A stretch of DNA of 64,000 nucleotides. It comes from JAFGLZ01 sp964390905. Lineage in GTDB: Bacteria; Planctomycetota; Phycisphaerae; UBA1845; JAFGLZ01. Position 1 is the stretch's first letter; the number at the start of each line of letters is the position of its first letter. The translations under genes were made by a program, and so were the position numbers. The stretch spans positions 62,001 through 126,000 of the forward strand of contig CAYMLO010000002.1 of assembly GCA_964390905.1 (NCBI GenBank), in the 5' to 3' direction. The notes beneath the pieces were generated by a model, which was given only the letters and a program-made list of their open reading frames with translations, was not told the DNA's origin and made no database searches. Positions 1 to 8,690 of this stretch are shown here, piece by piece.

Positions 1-2905
1 TCGTGCGGACCGGCGCGGTGACCAGCTTGAAGGTCACCGCCTCGGCCGGCTCGAACGTCATCTCTGCCCACTCATGACCGATCCCGGGCCTTCGGTCGAT
101 CGTGACGCCTCTGCTCGCCAGCGATGCCTCGGCCACGCGCCTGGTTCGGTAGCCGATCTGGAACACCCAGCGGACGGGCCCGGCGGATCGCAACGTCCAG
201 GTCTCGGAATCGCCGTCGCGGCGGAACGTGTAGCCGAAATCGGGTGCGTCGTACTCGGCCGTCTGCCAGTCTTCGGGGAACCCGGGGCGAACGGTCACCG
301 TCTGATCCTGCATCCGCGGCAGGATTCCGAACGTCCCCTCGGCGACGGTCCGCGCGAACATCGAGACCGCGTCGGCGAAATCGACGTACGTCCCTTGGGC
401 GGCGTCTCGGCGTGTATAGCACGAGATCGAGCCCGGCACGGCCGCCGAGCAGAACGACTTCATCGCGCTGCGCAGCAGCTTGTAGGGCTTGTCGCGCTCG
501 CCGATCCGGTAGTAGCACAGGGCCGTGTTGAGTAGCTCGGCGTTGGCGAGCGTGCCGTTCGTGACGATTACCGGATACCAGTCGTTGACCAGAATCTGAT
601 CGCCGAATCGCCACAGTCGATGCTCGATGTAGCGCAGCGCCTGATAGGTCTGGAATTCGTCGGTGGCGTAGAAATCGATCGGATGGTACTGCGTCGGGGC
701 CTCGGCGGCGCCGTGCCGGACGCCGTCGGCATCGAGGTACTCGCAGTAGTAGCCGTCATCGACGATCCACAGCTTGTCGAGCATGGCTTGCTTGATCGCG
801 GCTGCTTCCTTCTCGAACGGCGTCGGGTCTTCGCCGCTTGCGCGGGCGAATTCGGCGGCCATCAGGTTCGCCCGGTACGTGTAGGCCGATGCCTGCGTGC
901 AGTCGCCGTTGTAGACGTGGCCATCGGAGATCCAGGTGTTGAGCCGGTTCAGGTAGAGATGATTGCCGTCCGGGTCGAGGGCGCTGCGCTGGAAGCCCAG
1001 AGCGGCCTTGACGGTCGGCAGAAGCGCTTTGGCGAACGCCTTGTCCCCGGTGTAGTGATAGTGATAGTACATGTGGTCGAGGTAGACCTCTTGCATGTTG
1101 TAGTGGAACCTGCCGTCGTGCTTCTCGTTGAAGGGCAGGACGGAGATGACGTAGCCGTTGAGCTCGTCCTCGGTCTTGAGCTGGTGCCGCGCGTGCAGCC
1201 TGGCGGCTCGTCCGACCCGATCATGCCAGCCAAGCACCGTCGCCCCATACCACCCCCGCCAGCCGAGGAACCAGCAGTTGCAGTGCACGCCCCAGCGAAG
1301 CGCCCCGTGAAGGAACGAGTCGGGATACCACAGGGCGTCCTGCGTCATGTTGTTGAGGGCTACCGCCGCATCGAGGGTCGTATCAGGCGTCCGGACGGCC
1401 AGGCGATCGCGGATGGCGAGATAGTGCTTGCAGCATGAATCGAATTCGGCGGCCAGGTCAGCATCGGACCTCGGCTTCGCGCCACCGGTGGCAACGCCCA
1501 CGCAAATGTGCAACGGCGCATCCGGCGTGAGCGCGACGCGCTGGGTCAGGAGTGGCAGGCCGTCGGCCTGCTTCGGCGAGAAAGGCTCGAGTGCGGACAC
1601 GACGCGCAGGCTGCCCTCAGGCGAGCCCTGAACGACGACCGTGTCCTGCGCGCACTGCGGCGCGGCGACCTGGGCAATCGCGCCGGTCACACTGATCCGA
1701 TTGCCCTTGTGACGTTTCAGGACGATGCCGCCGGGCAGGCCGTCTTGGCCGTGCAGCCTCCCGATCTTCGTAATGCCGCCGAACGTCCAGGTCACCTCGA
1801 CGGGTTTGTCGGCGGAGAGCCGTGTGATGAAGCCCACCCCCTCCTTGAAAGCCACCGTTCGCAGCGCCAGCGTCGCGCCGCCCAGCGCAGCGTGGCGGAT
1901 CCGGTGCTGCACGGTCGCCCCGTCGTACGTCATCTCGGTGCCGGACAGGCCGTGAAGGAACGCCGGTGACTCCCCCGCCGTCGCGAAGGACAGGACGCCG
2001 AGGCACAGGTCGGGCGTTCGCGCCAGCATGATCTGTGGCCTGTCGCCGGCCAGGACGAGGGAGTTCGTGTGATCGCCGTAGAGCGGGCGGTTGAAGGTTC
2101 GCGGCCCGTCGGTGATTCGAACGCCGGTTTGGACCGCCTGGTACGTCGGCCTGGGTCCGCCCACGCCGCCCCAGATCATCCAGTCCTGCTTCGGGAAGGA
2201 CTCGGCGACGGTGTCGGGGATCGCTGTGTCGGAGAGCTTCATGATGGTGGAGCGTCCTGATTCGGCGTCGCCATAGAGCGGTCCGCAACGATTCGCCACG
2301 TCCGTGGCCAGGACCCAACGGCCGCCAGCGCCGAGTACCTGGCCGAGGGGTTGCCCATCTGTGCCATACAGAAGCAGCCGGTTGCCGGGCCGGTCGGAAA
2401 CGATCAACACGCCGTCGCCCGTCAGTGCGAGCTGCAGGTTCTCGTCGGTCGAGGCGGTCTTGAACCGACGGAGGATCTTGCCCTCGTGACTCACCCGAAA
2501 CACCGTGGGATTCCGGTAGACGCCGACCAGCAAGTCCTTCCCGTCGCACTCCAGCCTCGTCGGGTTCCCCGGACCCGTCCACGCGAATGAGCGGATGAGC
2601 TTGGCCGTCTCGAGATCGAACTCGAAGATCGTCCTGCCGCTGTAGTCGCTCGTCCAGAGCGATTTGCCGTCGGTGGCCACGCCGTGTCCGAGGAAGGTCT
2701 TCCGCGGCATGACCTGATACGTGCGGATCTGCCGCCCCGTCTGGTCGTAGGCAACGACGGCCGCCTTCTGGTAGTGCCCAACGTAGAAGACGCCGGCGTG
2801 CACCGCCAGGCCGCGGACCCCGCCTGTCGGGAGGACCAGCTCAGTGGCGATGGCGACCTGAACCGCGACGGCCACAAACATTGCGCACAGCTTCGTTGAC
2901 ATCAT
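1..2905 (-). CDS. Secreted glycosidase-like protein, propeller-like N-terminus plus six-hairpin domain (3' end off window)
   Basis: The frame is open from an ATG at 2905 to the left edge without a stop, so at least 968 residues are present and the C-terminus is missing. Upstream of the ATG lies AGAGGTG, a good ribosome binding site. The first 20 or so residues look like a signal peptide. Residues about 25-260 contain repeated short strands of the kind seen in NHL/beta-propeller proteins (GLAVHAG, GVATDGKSLW, LALTGDGVL). From about residue 480 on, Trp- and Tyr-rich helical repeats (GVHCNCWFLGWRGWYGA, NMQEVYLDHMYYHYHYTGD, NGDCTQASAYTYRAN) resemble six-hairpin glycosidases such as DUF4450 and alpha-L-rhamnosidase-like proteins. 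Inference: an exported polysaccharide-degrading or -binding enzyme; the substrate cannot be read from sequence. It follows the GH99-like gene on the same strand by 79 bp, so the two may be co-transcribed. Confidence 0.85.
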   Translation of the reverse strand, partial: MMSTKLCAMFVAVAVQVAIATELVLPTGGVRGLAVHAGVFYVGHYQKAAVVAYDQTGRQIRTYQVMPRKTFLGHGVATDGKSLWTSDYSGRTIFEFDLETAKLIRSFAWTGPGNPTRLECDGKDLLVGVYRNPTVFRVSHEGKILRRFKTASTDENLQLALTGDGVLIVSDRPGNRLLLYGTDGQPLGQVLGAGGRWVLATDVANRCGPLYGDAESGRSTIMKLSDTAIPDTVAESFPKQDWMIWGGVGGPRPTYQAVQTGVRITDGPRTFNRPLYGDHTNSLVLAGDRPQIMLARTPDLCLGVLSFATAGESPAFLHGLSGTEMTYDGATVQHRIRHAALGGATLALRTVAFKEGVGFITRLSADKPVEVTWTFGGITKIGRLHGQDGLPGGIVLKRHKGNRISVTGAIAQVAAPQCAQDTVVVQGSPEGSLRVVSALEPFSPKQADGLPLLTQRVALTPDAPLHICVGVATGGAKPRSDADLAAEFDSCCKHYLAIRDRLAVRTPDTTLDAAVALNNMTQDALWYPDSFLHGALRWGVHCNCWFLGWRGWYGATVLGWHDRVGRAARLHARHQLKTEDELNGYVISVLPFNEKHDGRFHYNMQEVYLDHMYYHYHYTGDKAFAKALLPTVKAALGFQRSALDPDGNHLYLNRLNTWISDGHVYNGDCTQASAYTYRANLMAAEFARASGEDPTPFEKEAAAIKQAMLDKLWIVDDGYYCEYLDADGVRHGAAEAPTQYHPIDFYATDEFQTYQALRYIEHRLWRFGDQILVNDWYPVIVTNGTLANAELLNTALCYYRIGERDKPYKLLRSAMKSFCSAAVPGSISCYTRRDAAQGTYVDFADAVSMFARTVAEGTFGILPRMQDQTVTVRPGFPEDWQTAEYDAPDFGYTFRRDGDSETWTLRSAGPVRWVFQIGYRTRRVAEASLASRGVTIDRRPGIGHEWAEMTFEPAEAVTFKLVTAPVRT

Positions 2906-2984
2906 GCCGTCACCTCTGGTTCGGCGATTGGCTTCCGGGCGTCGGTCGGTTCGGATGTCTGTGCACCGAACAGCCCAACACATC

Positions 2985-5234
2985 CTACCGCTTCTGCTTG
3001 CAGGCCTGATCGCGCACCTCCTCGGCGGTCAGCGGTCGATCGTATAGCTTGACCTCGTCCAGCAATCCGACGAAGTGGGCGGCGTGTTTGAGCTCGTAGT
3101 TGCCCAGACAGAGGTGGAACGCGTTTGGCTTCACCGGTCCAGGCCGATCCATGGCGCCGCGCTCCTGGCCGTCGACGTAGATCCGCATCGTCTTGCCGTC
3201 GAACGTCCCCGCGAGGTGCACCCACCTACCCGTCGGCAGCGCCGTATCGGCCGTGAGATGGTGACTCCACGACGTCTGGGGCACCTCGAAACAGGGCTTG
3301 CCGTCCACGACCCCCATGCGGTACCCCGTGGACGTCCCGCCCGAAAACACGCGATTGACGAACCACTGGTTGCGCTGACCGGCCGTGTCGGTTCTGACCC
3401 AACACGCGATCGTCAGTCCCGTCGTCGGCGAGAGCCTGTGATGACTAGCCACCACGACGCAGCCGCCCTGGCAGACGAGGGCGTTGCCGTCGATGCCTTG
3501 GGCCCTTCCCGCATCACACAGCTTCCCGCCCAAGCGGTTGCCCGAGTAGTCGAGGGCGATCGGGTTGTCCGGTTCCTCGTCGAAGGCCCACCATCCAATC
3601 AGGCCCCGCTCAGGGGCGCCGGTCTTGAAGACCCGCTTCGATCCCAGCTTCCGCAGCGCCTCCGCGCGCTGCCGGTGGGCCCGATACGCGGTGTCGTACG
3701 GGCCCATGCCGATGTCCTCCGGAATCAGATCGACGTGGGGCCCCGGTGCGTGGGCGAACACCTCCCGAACGGCGTCCACGTACCCGAAGCCGAACTCCCG
3801 GTACGGGGCGATGTAGTGGCCTTCGCCCCACTCGTTCCAGTTGTCCAGCAGGATCATCTTGCTGCCGAGCTGGTCGGGCGGGAGCGTCGCGATCACCTGC
3901 TTGGCCTTGCGTAACAGCGTCTTGTAGTCTGCAGGCGGGATCTTCCAGATGCTTCCTTCATCTCTCCAGCCGCTCCACCCCTGCGAGACCGTGACCACCT
4001 GCGGCAGGATGCCCAGTTCCTGCGTCTTGTGGATGTTCTGCATCTGCGCCTGGATCGCCTCCGCCGGCGTCGGATTGTTGGCGACGTGCCAGCAGTACGC
4101 AAACGTGTAGTCCAGGCCGAGCTGCTTCATGAGTGTCAGGTGCTTGGGGTCCAGACCGCGGTACTCCCCGAGCAGATACAGACCGTCGAACCCGTTGTCC
4201 CTGCAGGCCTGTCGCATCCGCTCGAACGCCCGGGCGACCTGCTCGATCCCGCCCAGGTCTTGGATGAGGAACTCCGGACGGTAGACAAACAGCAGCGGCT
4301 TGTTGTCAATCTTCAGGTAGCTGGCGTGCTTGAAGTAGTTCTCCATCCAGAAGGGCAGCAGGTTGTCCATCAGGTCCTTCTCGTCGGCGACGCCGGCCTT
4401 CCCGCGAGCCTGATTCTCCCACATGATCGTGAACTTCATCTTGCCGACGAACTTCGACTTGAACAGCGCATCGTGGATGGCGCTGCCGAACCGCATCTTG
4501 ACGGCCTCGCCCTGACTCGCCCGGTACCAGCAGTAGATGAAGAACGACACGCCGTGCTCGACGGCCCACTTCGTCTCCCAGTCGGAGACCTCCGGGTTCT
4601 CCTGCGCGTAGAAGCCCAGGGCCGGCGTCCGCTCGGGATGCTTGAGCAGCTGTGCCCACATGTTGGGCTTGTCGGCCTCCCAGAGCGGGCAATGGTGGGC
4701 GCCGACCAGAAGCGACGTCTTGACCGGCTTCGGCTCGGGGATGTAGGGCAGCTTGCGCGCCTCGAGGGGAGGGAGGAAGCGCATCGTCAGGGAGGCCGTT
4801 GCAGCGACGGTCTTTCCCAGCTCAACCTGGACCCGCAGCTCGAACGGCCCGGCACGATCCGCTTCTATTTCCCAGGAGACCCGCTTGGTCTCCGCCGCCT
4901 CGATCCGCAGGGGCGTGCTCGGCGTCGATCCTACGATCTTCACGCCGTCGGGCAGGACGAGCCTGGGGCTGACCTCAGCGCATGCGCCACCGAAGTTCTC
5001 GATGACGACCGCGACGCCGGTCGGTCGTCGCGCCCTGCTCAGCGGCTTGACGGGGAGGAAGTCGTGCACGCGGATGTCGACCTTGCCCGGTCGCTTGCCT
5101 GCAGCCGCTGTCGCATCTGCGGCGGTTGCGCTACAGCACAGCGTGCTCGTATGGACGATCCCCCATGCAAGGACTGTGATGGTGACGTATCGATGAAACA
5201 CGGGTTCGTTTGCTCCTCTCGGATGCCTCTGCAT
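2985..5234 (-). CDS. Secreted GH99-like (WbsX-type) protein with C-terminal LamG domain
   Basis: A 749-residue protein. After a signal-like N-terminus comes a beta-rich domain (about residues 50-155), then a TIM-barrel region (about 170-480) with the WbsX/GH99-like landmarks VGAHHCPLWE, FFIYCWYR and WNEWGEGHYIAPYREFGFGY, and finally a LamG/concanavalin-like domain (about 545-740; LIGWWAFDEE, GRWVHLAGTFDGKTMRIYVDGQ, LLDEVKLYDRPLTAEEV). The WNEWGEG Glu residues are the likely acid/base site by family analogy. The start used is ATG 5234 with GGGAGG just upstream. An in-frame GTG at 5201, preceded by GAGGAG, would put the signal peptide (VFHRYVTITVLAWG) right at the N-terminus and is a serious alternative. 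Inference: exported glycoside hydrolase acting on alpha-linked polysaccharide, with LamG for carbohydrate binding. Confidence 0.88.
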   Translation of the reverse strand: MQRHPRGANEPVFHRYVTITVLAWGIVHTSTLCCSATAADATAAAGKRPGKVDIRVHDFLPVKPLSRARRPTGVAVVIENFGGACAEVSPRLVLPDGVKIVGSTPSTPLRIEAAETKRVSWEIEADRAGPFELRVQVELGKTVAATASLTMRFLPPLEARKLPYIPEPKPVKTSLLVGAHHCPLWEADKPNMWAQLLKHPERTPALGFYAQENPEVSDWETKWAVEHGVSFFIYCWYRASQGEAVKMRFGSAIHDALFKSKFVGKMKFTIMWENQARGKAGVADEKDLMDNLLPFWMENYFKHASYLKIDNKPLLFVYRPEFLIQDLGGIEQVARAFERMRQACRDNGFDGLYLLGEYRGLDPKHLTLMKQLGLDYTFAYCWHVANNPTPAEAIQAQMQNIHKTQELGILPQVVTVSQGWSGWRDEGSIWKIPPADYKTLLRKAKQVIATLPPDQLGSKMILLDNWNEWGEGHYIAPYREFGFGYVDAVREVFAHAPGPHVDLIPEDIGMGPYDTAYRAHRQRAEALRKLGSKRVFKTGAPERGLIGWWAFDEEPDNPIALDYSGNRLGGKLCDAGRAQGIDGNALVCQGGCVVVASHHRLSPTTGLTIACWVRTDTAGQRNQWFVNRVFSGGTSTGYRMGVVDGKPCFEVPQTSWSHHLTADTALPTGRWVHLAGTFDGKTMRIYVDGQERGAMDRPGPVKPNAFHLCLGNYELKHAAHFVGLLDEVKLYDRPLTAEEVRDQACKQKR

Positions 5235-5337
5235 CGCCTCCCGCGACGGCGGGACGCTCGGCGTTCAAGGCTATCTCAAACGCCGACACCCATCCAGTAC
5301 CCCGTCCGCGATGATCTCGTGGGAACAGATGACGCCC

Positions 5338-6202
5338 CCCCCGAGCCGGCCTGTCCCCGGGGCGGTCCCGTCACCCATGGTCGCTTGGCACGATCGTCGA
5401 GGTCCGTCACATCCTGCGACTCCCGCAGGGACGCGGTGAGAATAGCCCAGGACCTTCAGTCCTGGGAATCGCACCCGCAACGAGAATGCCAGTCCCGTTA
5501 GGGACGACTGAACCTCGAGCGCCCAGTTCACTCGTCCCTAGCGGGACTATGTTTGTTGGGGTGACGCCTGTTCCCAGAACTCGAAGTCCTGGGCTATTGT
5601 CAGATGTCCCTACGGGACAGGGCCAGAACCCGGNNNNNNNNNNNNNNNNNNNNNNNNNNNNNNNNNNNNNNNNNNNNNNNNNNNNNNNNNNNNNNNNNNN
5701 NNNNNNNNNNNNNNNNNNNNNNNNNNNNNNNNNATGCCCGCGCCCTCTTGTGGCGACACCTGGCCCCCCGAGCCGGCCCGTCCCCGGGTCGGTCCTGTCT
5801 CGCACGACCGCTTGGCACGATCGTCGAGGTCGGTCGCATCCTGCGAGTCCCGCAGGGACGCGGTGGAAATAGCCCAGGACCTTCAGTCCTGGGAATCGCG
5901 CCCGCAACGAGAATGCCAGTCCCGTTAGGGACGACTGAACCCCAAGCGCCCAATTCAGTCGTCCCTAACGGGACTGACTCTGTTGGGGTGGCATCTGTTC
6001 CCAGGACTCGAAGTCCTGGGCTATTGTCAGATGTCCCTACGGGACAGGGCCAGAACCCGGATGCTCCACGAGGTGACAGAAGATGCCCGCGCCCTCTTGT
6101 GGCGACACCTGGCCCCCCGAGCCGGCCCGTCCCCGGGCCGGTCTTAAACCGGCGAGCGTTCCTCGACCAGATTGACCGGCCTGGGGACAGGCCGGCTCGG
6201 GG
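5338..6202. repeat. Tandem array of ~349-bp compound palindromes, flanked by inverted ends
   Basis: Bases 5338-5633 and 5765-6060 are copies of one another at a constant offset of 427 with no visible indel. Bases 5734-5795 are repeated again at 6083-6144 (offset 349). Each unit holds nested palindromes. In copy 2 there is a perfect 22-bp inverted repeat (5918-5939 and 5954-5975, loop 14), enclosed by AATAGCCCAGGAC-type arms (5868-5894 and 6000-6025) that are themselves hairpins, and these are enclosed by GTCCC-N3-GGGAC hairpins. The motif CCCCGAGCCGGCCTGTCCCC at the left end reappears reverse-complemented at 6184-6202. The form recalls REP/BIME-type intergenic palindromes, but no transposase is present. 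Confidence 0.85.
5634..5733. other. Assembly gap (100 N)
   Basis: A run of exactly 100 N joins two repeat copies, the usual placeholder for a scaffold gap of unknown size. The flanks correspond to 6060 and 6083 in the next copy, which are separated by only 22 bases. The real missing sequence may therefore be about 22 bp, unless additional whole repeat units have collapsed. Confidence 0.95.
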
Positions 6203-6212
6203 ACTCGGTACC

Positions 6213-6665
6213 TCACCCGCCCGCGCCGGGCAGCCAACTGAGCAGCTTCTTGACCAGCGGGGCGATGATCGAATCCTCGGTGGGCTCCTTCTTGAAATGA
6301 AACGACCAGTTGCCGTCCTTGTCGCGTTTGACCTCGACGTAGGACTGCAGGACGACCAGGACGGCGGTGACGGTCGCAACGGTCGCCCCAACGCCGAACT
6401 TTGCCGGCTGGGACCCGGCGATCAGGCCTTCCAGCCCAGGCCGGAGCTCTTCGTCCTGGGCCAACACCCGCAACGCCTCCCGCGCCAGCTCGCCCTCGCC
6501 GGCCGTCGCGTCGTCGGGCGTCATGTCGGACGCCTCCTGCAACGCCTCGCGGCTCTGGTCCGTCCAGTCCACCGCCGCCGCCCCGCTGCGAAGCCGCATC
6601 TGGGCGATGGTGTTCAAGACGCGCACCGCATCTCCGTCGCTCAGCTCGTCGATCATCCGATCCAT
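6213..6665 (-). CDS. Small protein with one membrane segment, unknown function
   Basis: A 150-residue protein starting at ATG 6665 (MDRMIDELSDGDAVRV). The longer frame upstream of this ATG translates GC-rich repeat sequence and is not believed. Residues 1-45 look helical (DGDAVRVLNTIAQMRL). An acidic helical middle follows (EGELAREALRVLAQDEEL). One hydrophobic segment lies at about residues 95-112 (VGATVATVTAVLVVLQSY), followed by a short charged tail, VKRDKDGNWSFHFKKEPTED, and a C-terminal helix LVKKLLSWLPG. I do not recognise the family. The arrangement of a short helical adaptor, one membrane segment and a KDGNWSFHFKK strand resembles small proteins that accompany larger effectors, but no partner gene is next to it. 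It sits between two repeat-rich intergenic stretches. Confidence 0.6.
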   Translation of the reverse strand: MDRMIDELSDGDAVRVLNTIAQMRLRSGAAAVDWTDQSREALQEASDMTPDDATAGEGELAREALRVLAQDEELRPGLEGLIAGSQPAKFGVGATVATVTAVLVVLQSYVEVKRDKDGNWSFHFKKEPTEDSIIAPLVKKLLSWLPGAGG

Positions 6666-7088
6666 GACATCGCCTCCGTCACCGCGCTCGAACCCCCGTC
6701 CGCCTGTCCACGTCCGTCTCGCGTCGCCCAGCTCCGCGTCAACCCGCAGCCCCTCGCATGCGACGTCCCGAGCGGGACGCCCTTTTTGGACTGCGGCGGC
6801 TTGACGCCGCTTTGGGTCGCGAATCCACCCCCGCACCCGCGCTCGCCCCGCGAGCTTGAAAAGCGTGGTGGCCGGGGGTTTCATGGCGAATGCATCCCCA
6901 ATCCCGCTGACAGATAACCGGACGAATCTCGCACGACGTTCCAGTGTCAAGGTAACGGGAGTGTGGCCTGACGGCAAGAGACTCAGGCCTGTGCGCCCGG
7001 ACGTGATGGCGTATCCCCCCGTGGCATGGGCGTCTCGCCCATGAGGTCTCACGGGCGAGACGCCCGTGCTACGCTGCTCGGCTCGGTC
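6666..7088. other. Gene-free 423-base stretch with interspersed repeat elements
   Basis: No coding frame is convincing. The stretch holds a CGTCCCG-AG-CGGGACG palindrome at 6764-6779 followed by CTTTTT, a GCGGCGGCTTGACGCCGC palindrome shortly after, and the inverted element at 7026-7068. These look like short dispersed repeats of GC-rich planctomycete-type genomes rather than regulatory sites of a particular gene. Confidence 0.6.
7026..7068. repeat. Inverted repeat element (ATGGGCG...CGCCCGT type)
   Basis: The arms ATGGGCGTCTCGCCCAT (7026-7042) and ACGGGCGAGACGCCCGT (7051-7067) are reverse complements apart from two mismatches, with an 8-base spacer. Each arm also contains the short palindrome GGGCG/CGCCC. 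It lies at the 3' end of mtaB, within 25 bases of its stop, so it could act as a transcript-end hairpin, but it lacks a T run. Confidence 0.6.
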
Positions 7089-8627
7089 TCATGGGCGACC
7101 CGGAACATCCAGCCTGTGTTGCACGTGGCTCAGCGTGCCCGTAACGCCGTCGGCGTCGACGGCGTGGATCGAGACGTCCGCGACGCGGCCGCGGAGGTCG
7201 GGGTCGGCGGGGGCGGGGAACGTAACGGGGAAGTAGCGGTCGGTTCGGCCTTGCCAGGCATGGCCGGCGGCGGACGAATCGGGCGATTCGACGATGACGC
7301 GTTCGGTCTGGCCGATGAACTGCCGGCGGTAGGCCTGGGCGGTCTGGTCGGCCAGCGCTTGTAGTCGCCGCATCCGATCGCGGACGACGTCGTGCGGGAG
7401 CTGTTCGTCTCGCCATCGCTCGGCGGCCGTGCCCGGTCGGAGAGTGAACGGAAACGCGTGCACGCGGGCGAAACCAACGCGGTCGACCAGGTCGAGCGTC
7501 CGCTCGAAGTCGCCGTCGGTCTCCCCGGGGAAACCGACGATCAGGTCCGTCGTGATGGCCGGGCGGTCGAGGCGGTGTCGGACCCGCTCGACAGCACTGA
7601 GATACGCGTCGATGCGGTACTGCCGGTTCATCCGTTTGAGGACGGCGTCGGCACCGGCCTGGGCGGGCAGATGAAGATGCGGCACGCAGGTCGGGTGTCG
7701 GGCCATCACGTCGAGCAGGTCGTCGGTCACGTCGCCGGGCTCGAGGCTCGACAACCGCACGCGTAAGAGGCCCGGCACGCGGGCCAGCGCGTCGAGCAAT
7801 TCCGCGAGCGGCGCCGGCCCTGCGGCATGGCGGGACGGCCTGGCCGTGGCCCGACCATAAGCGCCCAGGAAGATCCCGGTCACGACGATCTCGCGATGTC
7901 CGGAGGCCACCAGATCGGCCGCCTCGCGAACGGCGACATCGATGGGCTTCGAGGCCAGTCGAGGCCGGACGCGCGGGATGATGCAGTACGTACAGGCGGC
8001 GTCGCAGCCGTCCTGGACCTTGAGGAACGCCCGCTGATGGCCGTCCAAGCGGCGGATGGTCCTTCGAAGGACCCACTTGACTTGGCCGGTTTCGGGCGCT
8101 TTAGTTGTAATAGAGCGATTGCCGGAAGGTGTTGCTCCCACCGACGGCGATGCGGCTGAGGCGGTGCCGTCCTGGTGCCGGCGGTCGCACACCCGGCCCC
8201 CTGCCGCAGTGGATGGATTTTGCGTAACTGCCGATAACTCATTGTATGGGCGTTGGTTTTGTACGGCGTCGAGGACCCGAGCAAGTTGAGCGGCGAGGTC
8301 ATCGTCATGGCGGACAAGGGCCACGACGCCATCGATCTGGCGGTACCGTTCCGGCTCGGCGGCCGCGGCGCAGCCCACGACGATGACGGGCGTTTGGCCG
8401 CCCCGGCTGGCGCGACGCACGAGCTGCCGGCTCTTGCGGGCGGCCGTACGGGTAACGGCACAGGTATTGACGACCGCCAGGTCGGGCAAGGGGTCGCCAT
8501 CGGGTGGCTGGCCCGGCTCGCAGCAGGGCTGATATCCGGCTGACTCGAGGACCTCGCGGAGCTGCTGGGCCTCGTATTGGTTGACTTTGCAGCCGACGGC
8601 GGATACCAAATAAGTTCTGGGCGCCAT
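7089..8627 (-). CDS. mtaB: tRNA N6-threonylcarbamoyladenosine (37) methylthiotransferase
   Basis: A 512-residue radical-SAM methylthiotransferase that converts t6A37 to ms2t6A37 in tRNAs reading ANN codons. The N-terminal UPF0004 domain has the expected cysteines (VGCKVNQYE, VNTCAVTRTAARKSRQ, VGCAA). The radical SAM core has the CxxxCxxC cluster motif in DGCDAACTYC, followed by R/K-rich PRVRPR. A C-terminal TRAM-like region ends the protein. Compared with typical MtaB (about 430-450 residues) there is an extra low-complexity insertion of roughly 60 residues between the N-terminal domain and the radical-SAM domain (around residues 120-180, NPSTAAGGRVCDRRHQDG...). It is transcribed divergently from the pilus operon with only 63 bp between the starts. 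Confidence 0.93.
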   Translation of the reverse strand: MAPRTYLVSAVGCKVNQYEAQQLREVLESAGYQPCCEPGQPPDGDPLPDLAVVNTCAVTRTAARKSRQLVRRASRGGQTPVIVVGCAAAAEPERYRQIDGVVALVRHDDDLAAQLARVLDAVQNQRPYNELSAVTQNPSTAAGGRVCDRRHQDGTASAASPSVGATPSGNRSITTKAPETGQVKWVLRRTIRRLDGHQRAFLKVQDGCDAACTYCIIPRVRPRLASKPIDVAVREAADLVASGHREIVVTGIFLGAYGRATARPSRHAAGPAPLAELLDALARVPGLLRVRLSSLEPGDVTDDLLDVMARHPTCVPHLHLPAQAGADAVLKRMNRQYRIDAYLSAVERVRHRLDRPAITTDLIVGFPGETDGDFERTLDLVDRVGFARVHAFPFTLRPGTAAERWRDEQLPHDVVRDRMRRLQALADQTAQAYRRQFIGQTERVIVESPDSSAAGHAWQGRTDRYFPVTFPAPADPDLRGRVADVSIHAVDADGVTGTLSHVQHRLDVPGRP

Positions 8628-8690
8628 TGCAGTTAGCCTAGGCGAGCGTCCGGGTCAATGCAAACGGCCCTGCCGGTCAGGAGGCGACGT

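Larger units (their letters stand above)
5235..6212. other. Gene-free stretch of 978 bases holding a palindromic repeat array and the assembly gap
   Basis: No convincing coding frame occurs here. The open frames translate palindromic repeats and the N run. Bases 5235-5337 are unique sequence upstream of the GH99-like gene. From 5338 to 6202 the DNA is a tandem repeat array described separately. The last ten bases lead into the stop codon of the small membrane protein on the minus strand. Confidence 0.85.

Noticed and set aside
5334..6061. CRISPR array
   Set aside because: The repeat period is about 349 bp with nested palindromes, not 25-40 bp repeats with unique spacers, and there are no cas genes.
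6764..6785. Rho-independent terminator CGTCCCGAGCGGGACG-CCTTTTT
   Set aside because: No gene on the plus strand ends upstream of it; the palindrome has almost no loop and is part of a GC-rich repeat stretch.
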